A stretch of DNA of 24,276 bases, from the IMG/VR virus record IMGVR_UViG_3300025418_000451, positions 1 through 24,276 of that record; one strand, given 5' to 3'. The position numbers and the translations under genes are program-made. The notes beneath the pieces were generated by a model. It saw only the letters and a list, made by a program, of their open reading frames with translations. It was not told the origin of the DNA and made no database searches. The DNA comes from a virus. This document shows positions 15,301 through 22,609 of this stretch, piece after piece; position 1 is the first letter of the stretch, and every line of letters starts with the position of its first letter.

Positions 15301-16662
15301 TGAGTCCGCTGACGAAATTGCTTCTGATATAGCTGTGGCAAAAGCTGTAACTACTGACTGGGAGTTTGCTATGCTTAAAGCTTCTGTTACGGCATTAGCA
15401 AAAGTCTGGGATACTGACTGGGAGTTCGCTACTGTTAATGCCTCAGATATAGCGTTAGCAAAGGTTTGAGCTACGGATTCAGAATCTGCTACCGATAATG
15501 CTTCGGATATGGCGTTAGCAAAAGTTTGAGCTACCGACTGAGAATCTGCTGAAGTTAAGGCTTCAGATATAACGCTTGCAAAGGCTGCTTTTACTGACGC
15601 AGAATCTGCGGCGCTTAATGCTTCTGAAATGCTTGTTATAAACGTGTAAAGAAAACTACTAGAGTCCGCCGTAGATAAAGCTTCTGATATAGCGCTTGCA
15701 AATGTGGCAGTTACCGATTCTGAATCTGCTGATGTTAAGGCTTCTGTAATAGCCGAGTTAAATATTTTAACTACAGACTCTGAATCTGCTGATGTTAAAA
15801 CTTCTGTAATTGCGGTAGCAAACGTTTGGGCTACGGACTCTGAATCGGCAGCGCTTAAAGCTTCTGTAATTGCATTAGCAAATGTTTGGGCTACAGACTC
15901 TGAGTCAGCTATTGTGGCGTTTTCTGATATAGCCGAATTAAATATTTTAACTACAGACTCTGAATCAGCGGCTGTTACAGGCTCAGATATTAGGTTTGAC
16001 GATGATTGTGTTGCGCTTTCTGAGTCAGCTGAAGTTACTGTTTCTGTAACGGCGCCGGTAAAAGCGTTAGTTGGTTTAAATGCTACAGCATAAGCATCAA
16101 GCGCTGCTGATTGGGCCGTAGTACCAGTATAAGAAGTCGTAGTTCCTGCTGAGGCTTGGTTAATATCAACCACCAGCATACCTGTTGTAGAGGTGGTTCT
16201 AGATTGACTAACCCGTTGTGTTGGCCCAGTTGGTGCAGTCCATGCTCTTGCTCCGCCAAAAAGAGCTGTTGCGCCACCATAAATACTTAATACCAAATCT
16301 GCTGCTGCGGTAGTTGTGGTGGTGTTGGTAGCAACGGAAGTAGCCGATGCCGTAGCGACTGTACTTACAACATCAAATACGGCTGTTCCGCTATAGGCTA
16401 AAACTACTGCGGCTGTGGCTGTATTGGAATTAGAAACCGTTTGCGCTGTCTCAGATGCCCCTGCAACCTTATACCATATTGCCGTAAATGGGCTGGCATT
16501 ATGAAGAGCAATTTGTGTATAGCCTGTAGGAGCAGCACTAAAAGTAGCCCCAGAAGTACCTACAATGATTAATAAGTTACCAGCAGATATACCGGTTGGA
16601 AGCGCTGGAGTAGGATTAGAACCAGTTGAGACCGCACCTACGTTAACAAATGCCCATGCCAT
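15298..16662 (-). CDS. Giant repeat fibre B, 5' part: N-terminal beta domain plus homogeneous 20-residue repeats
   Basis: 454 codons up to an in-frame TAA. Residues 1-200 form a beta-rich domain (WAFVNVGAVSTGSNPTPALP, YKVAGASETAQTV, then FGGARAWTAPTGPTQRVSQS and YAVAFKP). The domain is frequent in phage and bacterial surface proteins and has a carbohydrate-binding/jelly-roll look, though this is not provable by eye. From residue 205 come twelve and a half copies of a 20-residue unit with consensus I-S-E-A-L-S-x-A-D-S-E-S-V-x-x-x-F-A-x-A. They are much more uniform than those further on. The ATG follows the previous stop by two bases with only a weak ribosome site. Probably a tail fibre or adhesin. 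The natural product may be 945 residues long if the TAA is suppressed or erroneous. Confidence 0.8.
   Translation of the reverse strand: MAWAFVNVGAVSTGSNPTPALPTGISAGNLLIIVGTSGATFSAAPTGYTQIALHNASPFTAIWYKVAGASETAQTVSNSNTATAAVVLAYSGTAVFDVVSTVATASATSVATNTTTTTAAADLVLSIYGGATALFGGARAWTAPTGPTQRVSQSRTTSTTGMLVVDINQASAGTTTSYTGTTAQSAALDAYAVAFKPTNAFTGAVTETVTSADSESATQSSSNLISEPVTAADSESVVKIFNSAISENATIADSESVAQTFANAITEALSAADSESVAQTFATAITEVLTSADSESVVKIFNSAITEALTSADSESVTATFASAISEALSTADSSSFLYTFITSISEALSAADSASVKAAFASVISEALTSADSQSVAQTFANAISEALSVADSESVAQTFANAISEALTVANSQSVSQTFANAVTEALSIANSQSVVTAFATAISEAISSADS
15751..15960. repeat. Near-identical 30-bp direct repeats 180 bp apart
   Basis: 15751-15780 and 15931-15960 differ at one base (agccgaGtta versus agccgaAtta, then identical). 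The spacing equals three protein repeat units, pointing to a three-unit duplication. Confidence 0.8.
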
Positions 16663-16664
16663 AG

Positions 16665-19115
16665 CTAGCTCTGATTATCGTTTATTGGAGTCCAGTCATC
16701 TTTTTCTTCATCATTGATGATTGTCCACGGGTTAAGTTTAGTATTATCTACTAAAGAATAATTTTGTAATTGCGTATTATTTATGTTTGTCCAACTAGAA
16801 CCACCATTTGAATTAATTGAATTATAGTTTGGATTTTCACTATCAATAATATTGTTCCAAGCAGAGATAACTGCATTGTTGATTAAATTAAAGTTTGGAT
16901 CCTGACTATCATTAATTTTTATCCATGCAGCAGATAATAAAATATCAATAACATTAATGTTTTCTAGTATTGTTGTATTAAATATTTTTATAGTTTTCTC
17001 AAAGTCTTGAGCAAAAATATTTTCATTAATAAACGTACTAAAAATACTTACTACAAACTCAGCATCAGCCAAAGACATAGACTCTGATATAGCAACCACA
17101 GCACCAAATACGGCCTTTTCAGCATCCAACAAAGATAGAATAGGTTCAGATATGCTAGATGAAAAGTTTGCTGAAGACGATGCGCTGTCTAAGATGCTTA
17201 CTATGTTTTCAGATATGGCAGAAGCAAATGCGGCTATTACTGATTCTGAGTCCGCCAATGTGGTAGATTCGCTAATAGCCGAAGAGAATGCTGCAAGTAC
17301 CGTTTCTGCATCAGCTATATTTAATGCCTCTGTAATAGCGCTAGAGAATGTTACTGCTAATGACTCGGAATCAGTTTCAGCGGAAATAGCCTCAATAATA
17401 GCTACTGTAAACGTTGCTATTACCGCTTCTATATCAAGTTCTGTTAGTATATTTTCTGATATAGCGCTGGCAAAAGAAGCTACAACTGACTGAGAATCTG
17501 CTGGCTGTATATCTTCTGAAATAAAGGAGTTGGCTATAAGTATTGCAACTGCTTCTGGAACTGATGTTGAAGTAGTTAAGTAGTCAGCAAATCCACTAGC
17601 GCCAAACGGTAATGCAGCAAATGCTGCAGGTGTGTTAAGTGTCTGTAAATTAATGTTAATGTTTTCGGCAATCGCCGTTAACAAAGCTGCCGTAACGCTT
17701 TCAAAATCTGCAGAGTCTATTGCTTCTGTAACAGCCGTGGCAAACGTCGCATTAACAACGTCTAAATCGTCGGCATTAAAATTTTCTGATATTGCGCTTA
17801 AAAATGATGCGGTTACAGATGGCGTATCTGCTGGGCTTATATCTTCCGATATGCTAGAGGCAAAAGCTGCTACAACCGATTCAAAATCAGCAATACTTAA
17901 AGCTTCGGAAATAGCGGCTGAGAAGGTTGCGATAACGGATTCGCTATCGGTTTCTGTAAGGATGGCTTCAACAATCGCTGCTGAGAATGTAGCCAATACT
18001 GATTCAATATCAGACTCAGTAAGAATTGCTTCTGATATAGCTGTTAGTAGTGTGGCAGTTACATTTATAGAATCATTTGGCTGTATATCTTCCGTAATAG
18101 AAACAGAAGTAACAAAAACTGCAATAGCATTAAATATTGATTGAACAATTATTGACTGACCAGCAAAAGCGCTATCACCAAAAGCAAATGCAGCAAAGGC
18201 AGCGGGGTTGCTTATTGTGGTTATATCAACGCCAATAGCTTCATTAATATCTACACCATATGATGCCAATATAGACAACACATCATTTAAAGTTAAGTCT
18301 TCTGAAATGCTTGAACTAAATGTTGCGTTACCACTTGCTGAGTCTGCTGGGTTTAAATTTTCTGTAATAGCGCTTAGGAATGCAGCAAGAACAGACTCGT
18401 TGTCGTTTAAACTTATGTTTTCTAATATTGAATAAAAGAATGTTGCTACTACAACGTTTATATCAGCTACCGTAGCCGCCTCAGTAATTGCGCTAACAAA
18501 CGCCGCTGTTGCATTTGGCGTATCACTTATATTGGAAATAGCCTCAGTAATAGCTTGAGCATAAGTTGCTAAACCAACAGGGCTGTCTAGTATTGTGCTT
18601 ATGTTTTCAGATATAGCGCTAGAAAATGAAGCTAATACCGATGGCGTATCTGCTGGATTTACATTTTCATTAATTGCAGAAACAAAAGCCGTTGTAACAG
18701 AATCTAAATCGGCAATATTTAAAGCTTCTGATATGGCTGCCGAGAATGTGGCAATGACAGATTCACTGTCTGTTTCAGTAAGAATCGCTTCAACAATGGA
18801 TGCGCTAAATGTTGCAATTACGGAATCTATATCCGTTTCGGCTAGAATTGCCTCTGCTATTGCACTTAAAAAAGCGGCTGTTACTGAAGGTGTGTCTGCA
18901 GAACTTAGGTTTTCAGATATAGAATTAGCAAAGGATGCTTTTACTGATTCAGAATCTGCTGGGCTTAAAGCCTCTGATATAGCGTTGGCAAATGTGGCAT
19001 TTGCTGCAACAACATCTGCTACTGTAACTGCCTCTGAAATACTAACGAGGTAGCTAGTAGCACTAAATGCTAATGCCGCAAATGGTACTTGGGCAAACCC
19101 CGCATAGCCAAACAT
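16665..19115 (-). CDS. Giant repeat fibre A (816 aa)
   Basis: Read by eye the protein divides cleanly. Residues 1-25 are a Phe/Ala/Gly-rich start (FGYAGFAQVPFAALAF). Residues 26-289 hold 13 repeats of 20-21 residues, and 290-339 a 50-residue divider with PAAFAAFAFGDSAFAG. Residues 340-481 hold 7 repeats, and 482-531 a second 50-residue divider (PAAFAALPFGASGFAD). Residues 532-715 hold 9 repeats, and 716-816 a partial unit and eight 11-residue aromatic repeats. The repeat consensus is I-S-E-A-L-x-x-A-D-x-E-S-V-x-A-x-F-x-S-A; Asp9 is nearly constant. The unit is shared with the next gene, implying duplication. Position among fibre genes and Ser/Thr/Ala/Glu composition suggest an elongated fibre or adhesin. 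Function not recognised. The start is one base after the preceding TGA. Confidence 0.82.
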   Translation of the reverse strand: MFGYAGFAQVPFAALAFSATSYLVSISEAVTVADVVAANATFANAISEALSPADSESVKASFANSISENLSSADTPSVTAAFLSAIAEAILAETDIDSVIATFSASIVEAILTETDSESVIATFSAAISEALNIADLDSVTTAFVSAINENVNPADTPSVLASFSSAISENISTILDSPVGLATYAQAITEAISNISDTPNATAAFVSAITEAATVADINVVVATFFYSILENISLNDNESVLAAFLSAITENLNPADSASGNATFSSSISEDLTLNDVLSILASYGVDINEAIGVDITTISNPAAFAAFAFGDSAFAGQSIIVQSIFNAIAVFVTSVSITEDIQPNDSINVTATLLTAISEAILTESDIESVLATFSAAIVEAILTETDSESVIATFSAAISEALSIADFESVVAAFASSISEDISPADTPSVTASFLSAISENFNADDLDVVNATFATAVTEAIDSADFESVTAALLTAIAENININLQTLNTPAAFAALPFGASGFADYLTTSTSVPEAVAILIANSFISEDIQPADSQSVVASFASAISENILTELDIEAVIATFTVAIIEAISAETDSESLAVTFSSAITEALNIADAETVLAAFSSAISESTTLADSESVIAAFASAISENIVSILDSASSSANFSSSISEPILSLLDAEKAVFGAVVAISESMSLADAEFVVSIFSTFINENIFAQDFEKTIKIFNTTILENINVIDILLSAAWIKINDSQDPNFNLINNAVISAWNNIIDSENPNYNSINSNGGSSWTNINNTQLQNYSLVDNTKLNPWTIINDEEKDDWTPINDNQS
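16668..16925 (-). repeat. Eight exact 11-residue aromatic repeats ending fibre A
   Basis: Aromatic residues fall at 731(W), 742(F), 753(W), 764(Y), 775(W), 786(Y), 797(W) and 808(W), always 11 apart, with the pattern W/F/Y-x-x-I/V-N/D-D/N-S/T-Q/E. Confidence 0.88.
17523..17672 (-). repeat. 50-residue divider module 2 of fibre A
   Basis: Residues 482-531, centred on NTPAAFAALPFGASGFADY and followed by a hydrophobic VPEAVAILIANSF stretch. It is a diverged copy of divider 1, and both resume with an I-S/T-E-D-I-Q-P unit. Confidence 0.75.
18099..18248 (-). repeat. 50-residue divider module 1 of fibre A
   Basis: Residues 290-339, centred on NPAAFAAFAFGDSAFAGQS and followed by a hydrophobic IIVQSIFNAIAVFVTSV stretch. 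It has the same length and layout as divider 2. Confidence 0.75.
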
Positions 19116-19116
19116 T

Positions 19117-19614
19117 TCACAGTACTACCCATCTGGAGCCACTAGAAACTGTTACTGAAACACCTGAGGCAACTGTTATTGGACCTACAGAAAGCGCTCC
19201 TGTACTTGATGGAACTGTATAGTTTGAAGACACAGAAAGTCCGTTTTGGAAAAATGGTGAGGTACTTAAAGTAATCGTACCCGGTAAAGTAACGTTTAAA
19301 GATGCGTCTTCGTATACTGCTCGCTCTGAAGGGTATGTAACAAATATGTTAACAGTGCCGCTAAATGTAACAGCGCTTCCAGAGTTGGATGACGACAATA
19401 TGGTAGTGCGAGTTAAAGTTGGCCCCGTAGTTGAGTACGTACCAATACCTACTTCCCAGTTACCAGAACCATCATACGCACTGTAGTACGTTGTGTTACC
19501 GTTGCCGATAACCGAGAATGACTGGAAGCCAGTAACAGTACCTACAAGACTAAAGCTTATGGTAGTGTTGGCTGTTCCAGTCTGCTGTACTCTATCGTAT
19601 AGCGCCAGAGCCAT
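19117..19614 (-). CDS. Putative tail fibre protein with GSRWVVL C-terminus
   Basis: A 165-aa protein. The N-terminal 95 residues (LALYDRVQQTGTANTTISFS, FQSFSVIGNGNTTYYSAYDG, WEVGIGTYSTTGPTLTRTTI) are a domain recurrent in environmental phage fibre proteins. The C-terminal 40 residues (SNYTVPSSTGALSVGPITVA then SGVSVTVSSGSRWVVL) are nearly the same as the end of the 286-aa fibre at 12961. A strong AGGAG site stands six bases before the ATG. Likely a virion/fibre component upstream of the two giant repeat proteins. The shared C-terminus may be a trimerisation or attachment tip; that is inference. Confidence 0.78.
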   Translation of the reverse strand: MALALYDRVQQTGTANTTISFSLVGTVTGFQSFSVIGNGNTTYYSAYDGSGNWEVGIGTYSTTGPTLTRTTILSSSNSGSAVTFSGTVNIFVTYPSERAVYEDASLNVTLPGTITLSTSPFFQNGLSVSSNYTVPSSTGALSVGPITVASGVSVTVSSGSRWVVL

Positions 19615-19626
19615 GTCAGGCTCCTA

Positions 19627-20238
19627 TTAGCTAGTCGCTGTGGTTGTGTAAGTAATTGCTAAAGAGTCACCGTTGGAAACAATCTTGCTACCACCAGTAA
19701 ATGAACCAGCGCTATATAAAACGCCAGTAGTTGCACTTACAGTTGCAGAAGCAGATGCACCGCCGTTAATAAAGCAACCAAAAATAGTAGCGCTTGACAA
19801 CATACTGAATGTCAAAGCTGCAGCGTTTTTAGTAACGATATTGGATGGAGAAGCTTGTCCGCCATTGGTAGACGCGTTCCAGTTTGGTGACTGACGAGCA
19901 GCATATACGCTAGTTGCTGGCTCATACCAACCCGCATGGGTAACCATAGTATCTGACTGGAAATAGTTAGCAGTAGCCGATGCGCTGGTTACTAAACCAA
20001 GATAGTTTGCGCCAGAAGCTGTACCGCCACCAGTACCAGTTGTACCAAAGTAGTAGTCAAATAAAGATTGTTTACCTACAGCAGTTACTAAGTTAGGAGC
20101 TTTTTCTTCCCACTTTAAATTGCCTTCGCTGTCAAAACACTTTACATCATAATAGCCTTGTACGCCAAAGCCATCATTAGAGCCAGCGCCACGGGTAACA
20201 GTAGCAGTACTGACATCACCATAATTCGATTTTTCCAT
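19627..20238 (-). CDS. Conserved phage virion protein
   Basis: A 203-aa protein. GYYDVKCFDSEGNLKWEEKA (28-47), then PNLVTAVGKQSLFDYYF, THAGWYEP and a C-terminal GVLYSAGSFTGG ... ISYTT-like strand pattern are features I recall from a widespread small virion/tail protein of environmental podoviruses and siphoviruses. It has no catalytic residues and is rich in Gly, Ser, Thr and Ala. AGGAG precedes the start. It sits between a tail protein and fibre genes. A structural role is very likely; its exact place is unknown. Confidence 0.78.
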   Translation of the reverse strand: MEKSNYGDVSTATVTRGAGSNDGFGVQGYYDVKCFDSEGNLKWEEKAPNLVTAVGKQSLFDYYFGTTGTGGGTASGANYLGLVTSASATANYFQSDTMVTHAGWYEPATSVYAARQSPNWNASTNGGQASPSNIVTKNAAALTFSMLSSATIFGCFINGGASASATVSATTGVLYSAGSFTGGSKIVSNGDSLAITYTTTATS

Positions 20239-20247
20239 TTAAAACTC

Positions 20248-20676
20248 CTAACTAATTGTTAATACTGCTGTGGTTGATGTTGCCGTTGGGAAAGTAACGG
20301 TAAACGTATTTGAACTGGTAATTGTGCTACCAAAGTTCAAAATAAAGCAAGCCGCCCCAGTAGTGCTATTATATACTAATGCACCATTAGCGGAAATACT
20401 ACCATTCCAAGTCACATTATTAAATGAGATGTACGCTATATTATTCGTGGTATCTTGGGTTGGGGGGTTAGATATTGTCAATATTTGACCGCCAGCCGTA
20501 TATCCTGACCCTGTAGCTTCATTGGTAGTGGTATAGGCTGTGGTGGTATTGTTTAGATTGGCATTCCCGTTATAAAGGGCTATTTTGTAGGTATAAGGGG
20601 AAGTTAGGGTAAAGTTCTCTAAACCCGACAAAATATTGGCTTTAAATAAAGTGGTCTGGCCTTGGACGATTGGCAT
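20248..20676 (-). CDS. Conserved tail/virion structural protein
   Basis: A 142-aa beta-rich protein. VQGQTTLFKANILSGLENF (4-22), YKIALYNGNANLNNTTTAYT (30-49), GSGYTAGGQILTISNPP and NGALVYNSTTG form a pattern common in phage tail proteins that follow an adaptor gene. The start overlaps the adaptor stop (TAATG), so the two are probably produced in coupled amounts. Virion role likely; no more can be said. Confidence 0.78.
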   Translation of the reverse strand: MPIVQGQTTLFKANILSGLENFTLTSPYTYKIALYNGNANLNNTTTAYTTTNEATGSGYTAGGQILTISNPPTQDTTNNIAYISFNNVTWNGSISANGALVYNSTTGAACFILNFGSTITSSNTFTVTFPTATSTTAVLTIS

Positions 20677-21605
20677 TATGTATTAACCTTTAACTTGGTT
20701 TGACCATCTCTGTATGCATCACCACGCTCTAAGCCATCGCCTAAACGTTTCATTTCGTTGAGAGCTTCTTGGAATTTATCTTCGTAATACTTAATAATAT
20801 CCTGCTCCTGCTTTTGGAAAAGCATAGCTTCCCGCATAGCACCATAAAACAGCACGGGATCGTAGTTGTCGCCAAGCCAGCTAGTGCCAGTAGGATTATT
20901 GGTAGTTGCTACAGAAATGGTAAATCCTGATCCAGTTCCACCAATAGAAGAGGTTGCTGCGCTAAGTACATCCCCAACCTGATAGAAACTACCGCCATTT
21001 TGTAATGTAACGGATGACACATTACCGCTACCATTAACTAAGATATCCGCAGTTGCGCCAGAACCCGATCCACCAGTTAGTGGGATATTTTGGTATAAGC
21101 CGGGGCTATATAATGTACCAGCGGTGAATGAGGCATTCAAAGTAGCAACAACACCCTGAACAATGGATACTGGATAGTAGAAATAATGGAGTTCTACGCT
21201 GTAACTTTGGTCAGGAGTTGGGCCGACAATAGCGGTTAGCTGATTGTAATTAGTAATAGAATTGCCAAAAATAGCGTAGTACTTAGGTAAACTCCAGCTA
21301 GACGAGCCATTATTGGGGTACGCTTCACGGATAAAGTTAACATCTTTGTTAAGTAGGTAAGTGTAGTTTCCGCTTGAGTCAACGACAGCAATCGAATAAG
21401 TGGAAAGCCAGTCAAACGGCAAAGTTAAATACTGGTTTCCATATGAGAATGTGCCTGTGACGTTCTTGCGTAATGATGGAATCTGAACCGCATTGTAAAT
21501 ACGAAGTTCCGCCTCTTCAACAAAGAAGGGAATATTTGCTACAAACGTTGTTTCGCTTGTTTGAGCGTAAGTCTGTATGTTATTTACAAGCGTTTCGTAA
21601 TTCAT
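20676..21605 (-). CDS. Tail adaptor / connector protein with inserted beta module
   Basis: A 309-aa protein. The conserved parts are N-terminal (TTFVANIPFFVEEAELRIYN, RKNVTGTFSYGNQYLTLP, LLNKDVNFIREAYP, VGPTPDQSYSVELHYFYYP) and C-terminal (TSWLGDNYDPVLFYGAMREA, then YYEDKFQEALNEMKRLGDG). This family is frequent as a neck/tail adaptor in environmental phages. Between about residues 152 and 236, just before SWLGDNYDP, is an extra Gly/Ser-rich module (LYSPGLYQNIPLTGGSGSGA ... GGSFYQVGDVLSAA). It resembles modules found in other phage fibres and I believe it is not part of the basic family. Start and stop overlap neighbours as TAATG. Confidence 0.8.
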   Translation of the reverse strand: MNYETLVNNIQTYAQTSETTFVANIPFFVEEAELRIYNAVQIPSLRKNVTGTFSYGNQYLTLPFDWLSTYSIAVVDSSGNYTYLLNKDVNFIREAYPNNGSSSWSLPKYYAIFGNSITNYNQLTAIVGPTPDQSYSVELHYFYYPVSIVQGVVATLNASFTAGTLYSPGLYQNIPLTGGSGSGATADILVNGSGNVSSVTLQNGGSFYQVGDVLSAATSSIGGTGSGFTISVATTNNPTGTSWLGDNYDPVLFYGAMREAMLFQKQEQDIIKYYEDKFQEALNEMKRLGDGLERGDAYRDGQTKLKVNT

Positions 21606-21916
21606 TATGCCATCGGTCCACGAGCAATACGGCCTTTGGTAGCAGCACCATTACCGCGAGTTTCAAGACCTTCGGTTTTTACCTTGCCAGTACCATATGC
21701 AACGCCATTTGTTAATGGATCGCTAATAGATGCGTCTTTGGCTGACTTGGTTCTACCGTATTCGCCATCCTTCATAACTTCAGTGCCATCAACAGCTTTG
21801 CCAGCCATTGTATGTGGTGCAGCATAGGCACTAGCGGGTTTATCATCACGATTTTTACCAACCACCAATTTAGAAGAATTTTTGGTAGTAGGCTTTATAT
21901 TTTTTGCGGTTGCCAT
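21605..21916 (-). CDS. Small basic virion-cluster protein
   Basis: A 103-aa protein, Lys/Gly/Thr-rich and without hydrophobic segments; it looks partly disordered. Recognisable stretches are AYAAPHTMAGKAVDGTEVM, DGEYGRTKSAKDASISDPL and the C-terminal RGNGAATKGRIARGPMA, which I recall from small genes beside tail adaptors of aquatic phages. It starts one base after the previous stop and its stop overlaps the adaptor start. Function unknown; perhaps a minor head or neck protein. Confidence 0.72.
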   Translation of the reverse strand: MATAKNIKPTTKNSSKLVVGKNRDDKPASAYAAPHTMAGKAVDGTEVMKDGEYGRTKSAKDASISDPLTNGVAYGTGKVKTEGLETRGNGAATKGRIARGPMA

Positions 21917-21917
21917 A

Positions 21918-22169
21918 TTAACGACCTCTTGAGCTAGATTTCTGATTAGCTACACGAGCCATATTGCGACCCATGCTGCGTAAATTAGACTGAGTTACGC
22001 CACCCTTAGCCATCTTCTTAACATCCATGCCGCCCTTTTTGAGTTTTAGCTTGGTATGTTTTCCGGGATGCTCTTGAGCGTCGTGTTCTTTTATTGCTTT
22101 TCTGATTTCTTTATCAGCCATAGCTTTGTCTTGTTTCATGTCTTCTTTTTTGGATTCCATCTTTGCCAT
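21918..22169 (-). CDS. Small Lys-rich protein with KGGV motif
   Basis: An 83-aa strongly basic and charged protein. The first half is helical and K/E/D-rich (MAKMESKKEDMKQDKAMADK). The second half contains KLKLKKGGMDVKKMAKGGVT (about 41-60) and a basic C-terminus (GRNMARVANQKSSSRGR). AGGAG overlapping the upstream TAG sets the start. Possible nucleic-acid contact or disordered virion protein; function unknown. Confidence 0.72.
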   Translation of the reverse strand: MAKMESKKEDMKQDKAMADKEIRKAIKEHDAQEHPGKHTKLKLKKGGMDVKKMAKGGVTQSNLRSMGRNMARVANQKSSSRGR

Positions 22170-22178
22170 TTTTTACTC

Positions 22179-22607
22179 CTAAGTTGTTGTTACTGTTACT
22201 GAGTTAATATTACCATTGCCTACTAAATAATTAGGAGTAAGCTTCCTATCATATCCACTAGAACCACCTACTGGATACCAGCCCCACTGTATAACTCGAC
22301 TTCCGCCTTCTGGGTAACCGGCTTGCGAAACATTTGTTCCACCGCCCTGCTGCACCTGCAAGCCACTTGGTCCAGACGCATAATAACTAATATCAGGTCT
22401 TGGTTCACGAACCGCCTGAGGGTCATTAACCGGATACATACCCAAACGCAACTGCGGATGATCTGGATCCCAACACTCAGGACACACTTTAATGCTGACC
22501 AACTTGGTCTTGATTGTTAGCTTTTTTAATTCTACTAACTTATATCTTTGACCACATCTATCACATTCAGCAATACTGTGTTTGGCTGATGCATACTTAG
22601 TTGGCAT
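22179..22607 (-). CDS. Zinc-ribbon virion-cluster protein
   Basis: A 142-aa protein. Two CxxC knuckles, C15/C18 (ECDRCG) and C42/C45 (VCPECW), spaced 23 residues apart, make a zinc ribbon. It is followed by DPDHPQLRLGMYPVNDPQAV and REPRPD (69-74), a block I recognise as recurring in aquatic phage genomes between connector-type genes. The C-terminal 60 residues are Gly/Ser/Tyr/Gln-rich. It probably binds Zn for structure in the virion neck or tail; the protein's place is inferred from context. Confidence 0.8.
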   Translation of the reverse strand: MPTKYASAKHSIAECDRCGQRYKLVELKKLTIKTKLVSIKVCPECWDPDHPQLRLGMYPVNDPQAVREPRPDISYYASGPSGLQVQQGGGTNVSQAGYPEGGSRVIQWGWYPVGGSSGYDRKLTPNYLVGNGNINSVTVTTT

Positions 22608-22609
22608 AC

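Larger units (their letters stand above)
13954..16050 (-). repeat. About 35 tandem 60-63-bp coding repeats (fibre B)
   Basis: Each unit encodes 20 residues (some 21) with invariant-like Ile1, Glu3, Asp9 and Phe17. Units before 15300 are near-uniform (ADSESVAQTFANA variants) and units after it are diverged. A 30-base segment at 15751-15780 recurs at 15931-15960 with one mismatch, 180 bases (three units) away. Confidence 0.9.
16926..19040 (-). repeat. Tandem 60-63-bp coding repeats in three blocks (fibre A)
   Basis: There are 29 full 20-21-residue units in blocks of 13, 7 and 9, separated by two 50-residue dividers. A four-unit super-repeat (a PxD- or SAD-type unit, two 21-residue ILTETD-type units, then an ALNIAD-type unit) recurs. 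Its last three units lie at 18675-18860, 17853-18038 and 17277-17462, and at 14842-15027 in fibre B. Confidence 0.88.

Noticed and set aside
14645-15469. Long open frame on the plus strand (274 codons) opposite fibre B
   Set aside because: It mirrors the codon-level repeats of the minus-strand gene: its repetitive Ala/Ser/Asp composition is the complement of the 60-base units. Similar plus-strand frames at 17632-18144 and 18595-19053 have the same origin.
13954-19040. CRISPR array suggested by regular direct repeats of about 60 bases
   Set aside because: The repeats are contiguous coding units with no spacers, drift at third codon positions and keep frame throughout.
10905-19614. Diversity-generating retroelement acting on the fibre genes
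   Set aside because: No reverse transcriptase gene or adenine-biased template/variable repeat pair is seen in this window; the repeats are tandem and within genes.
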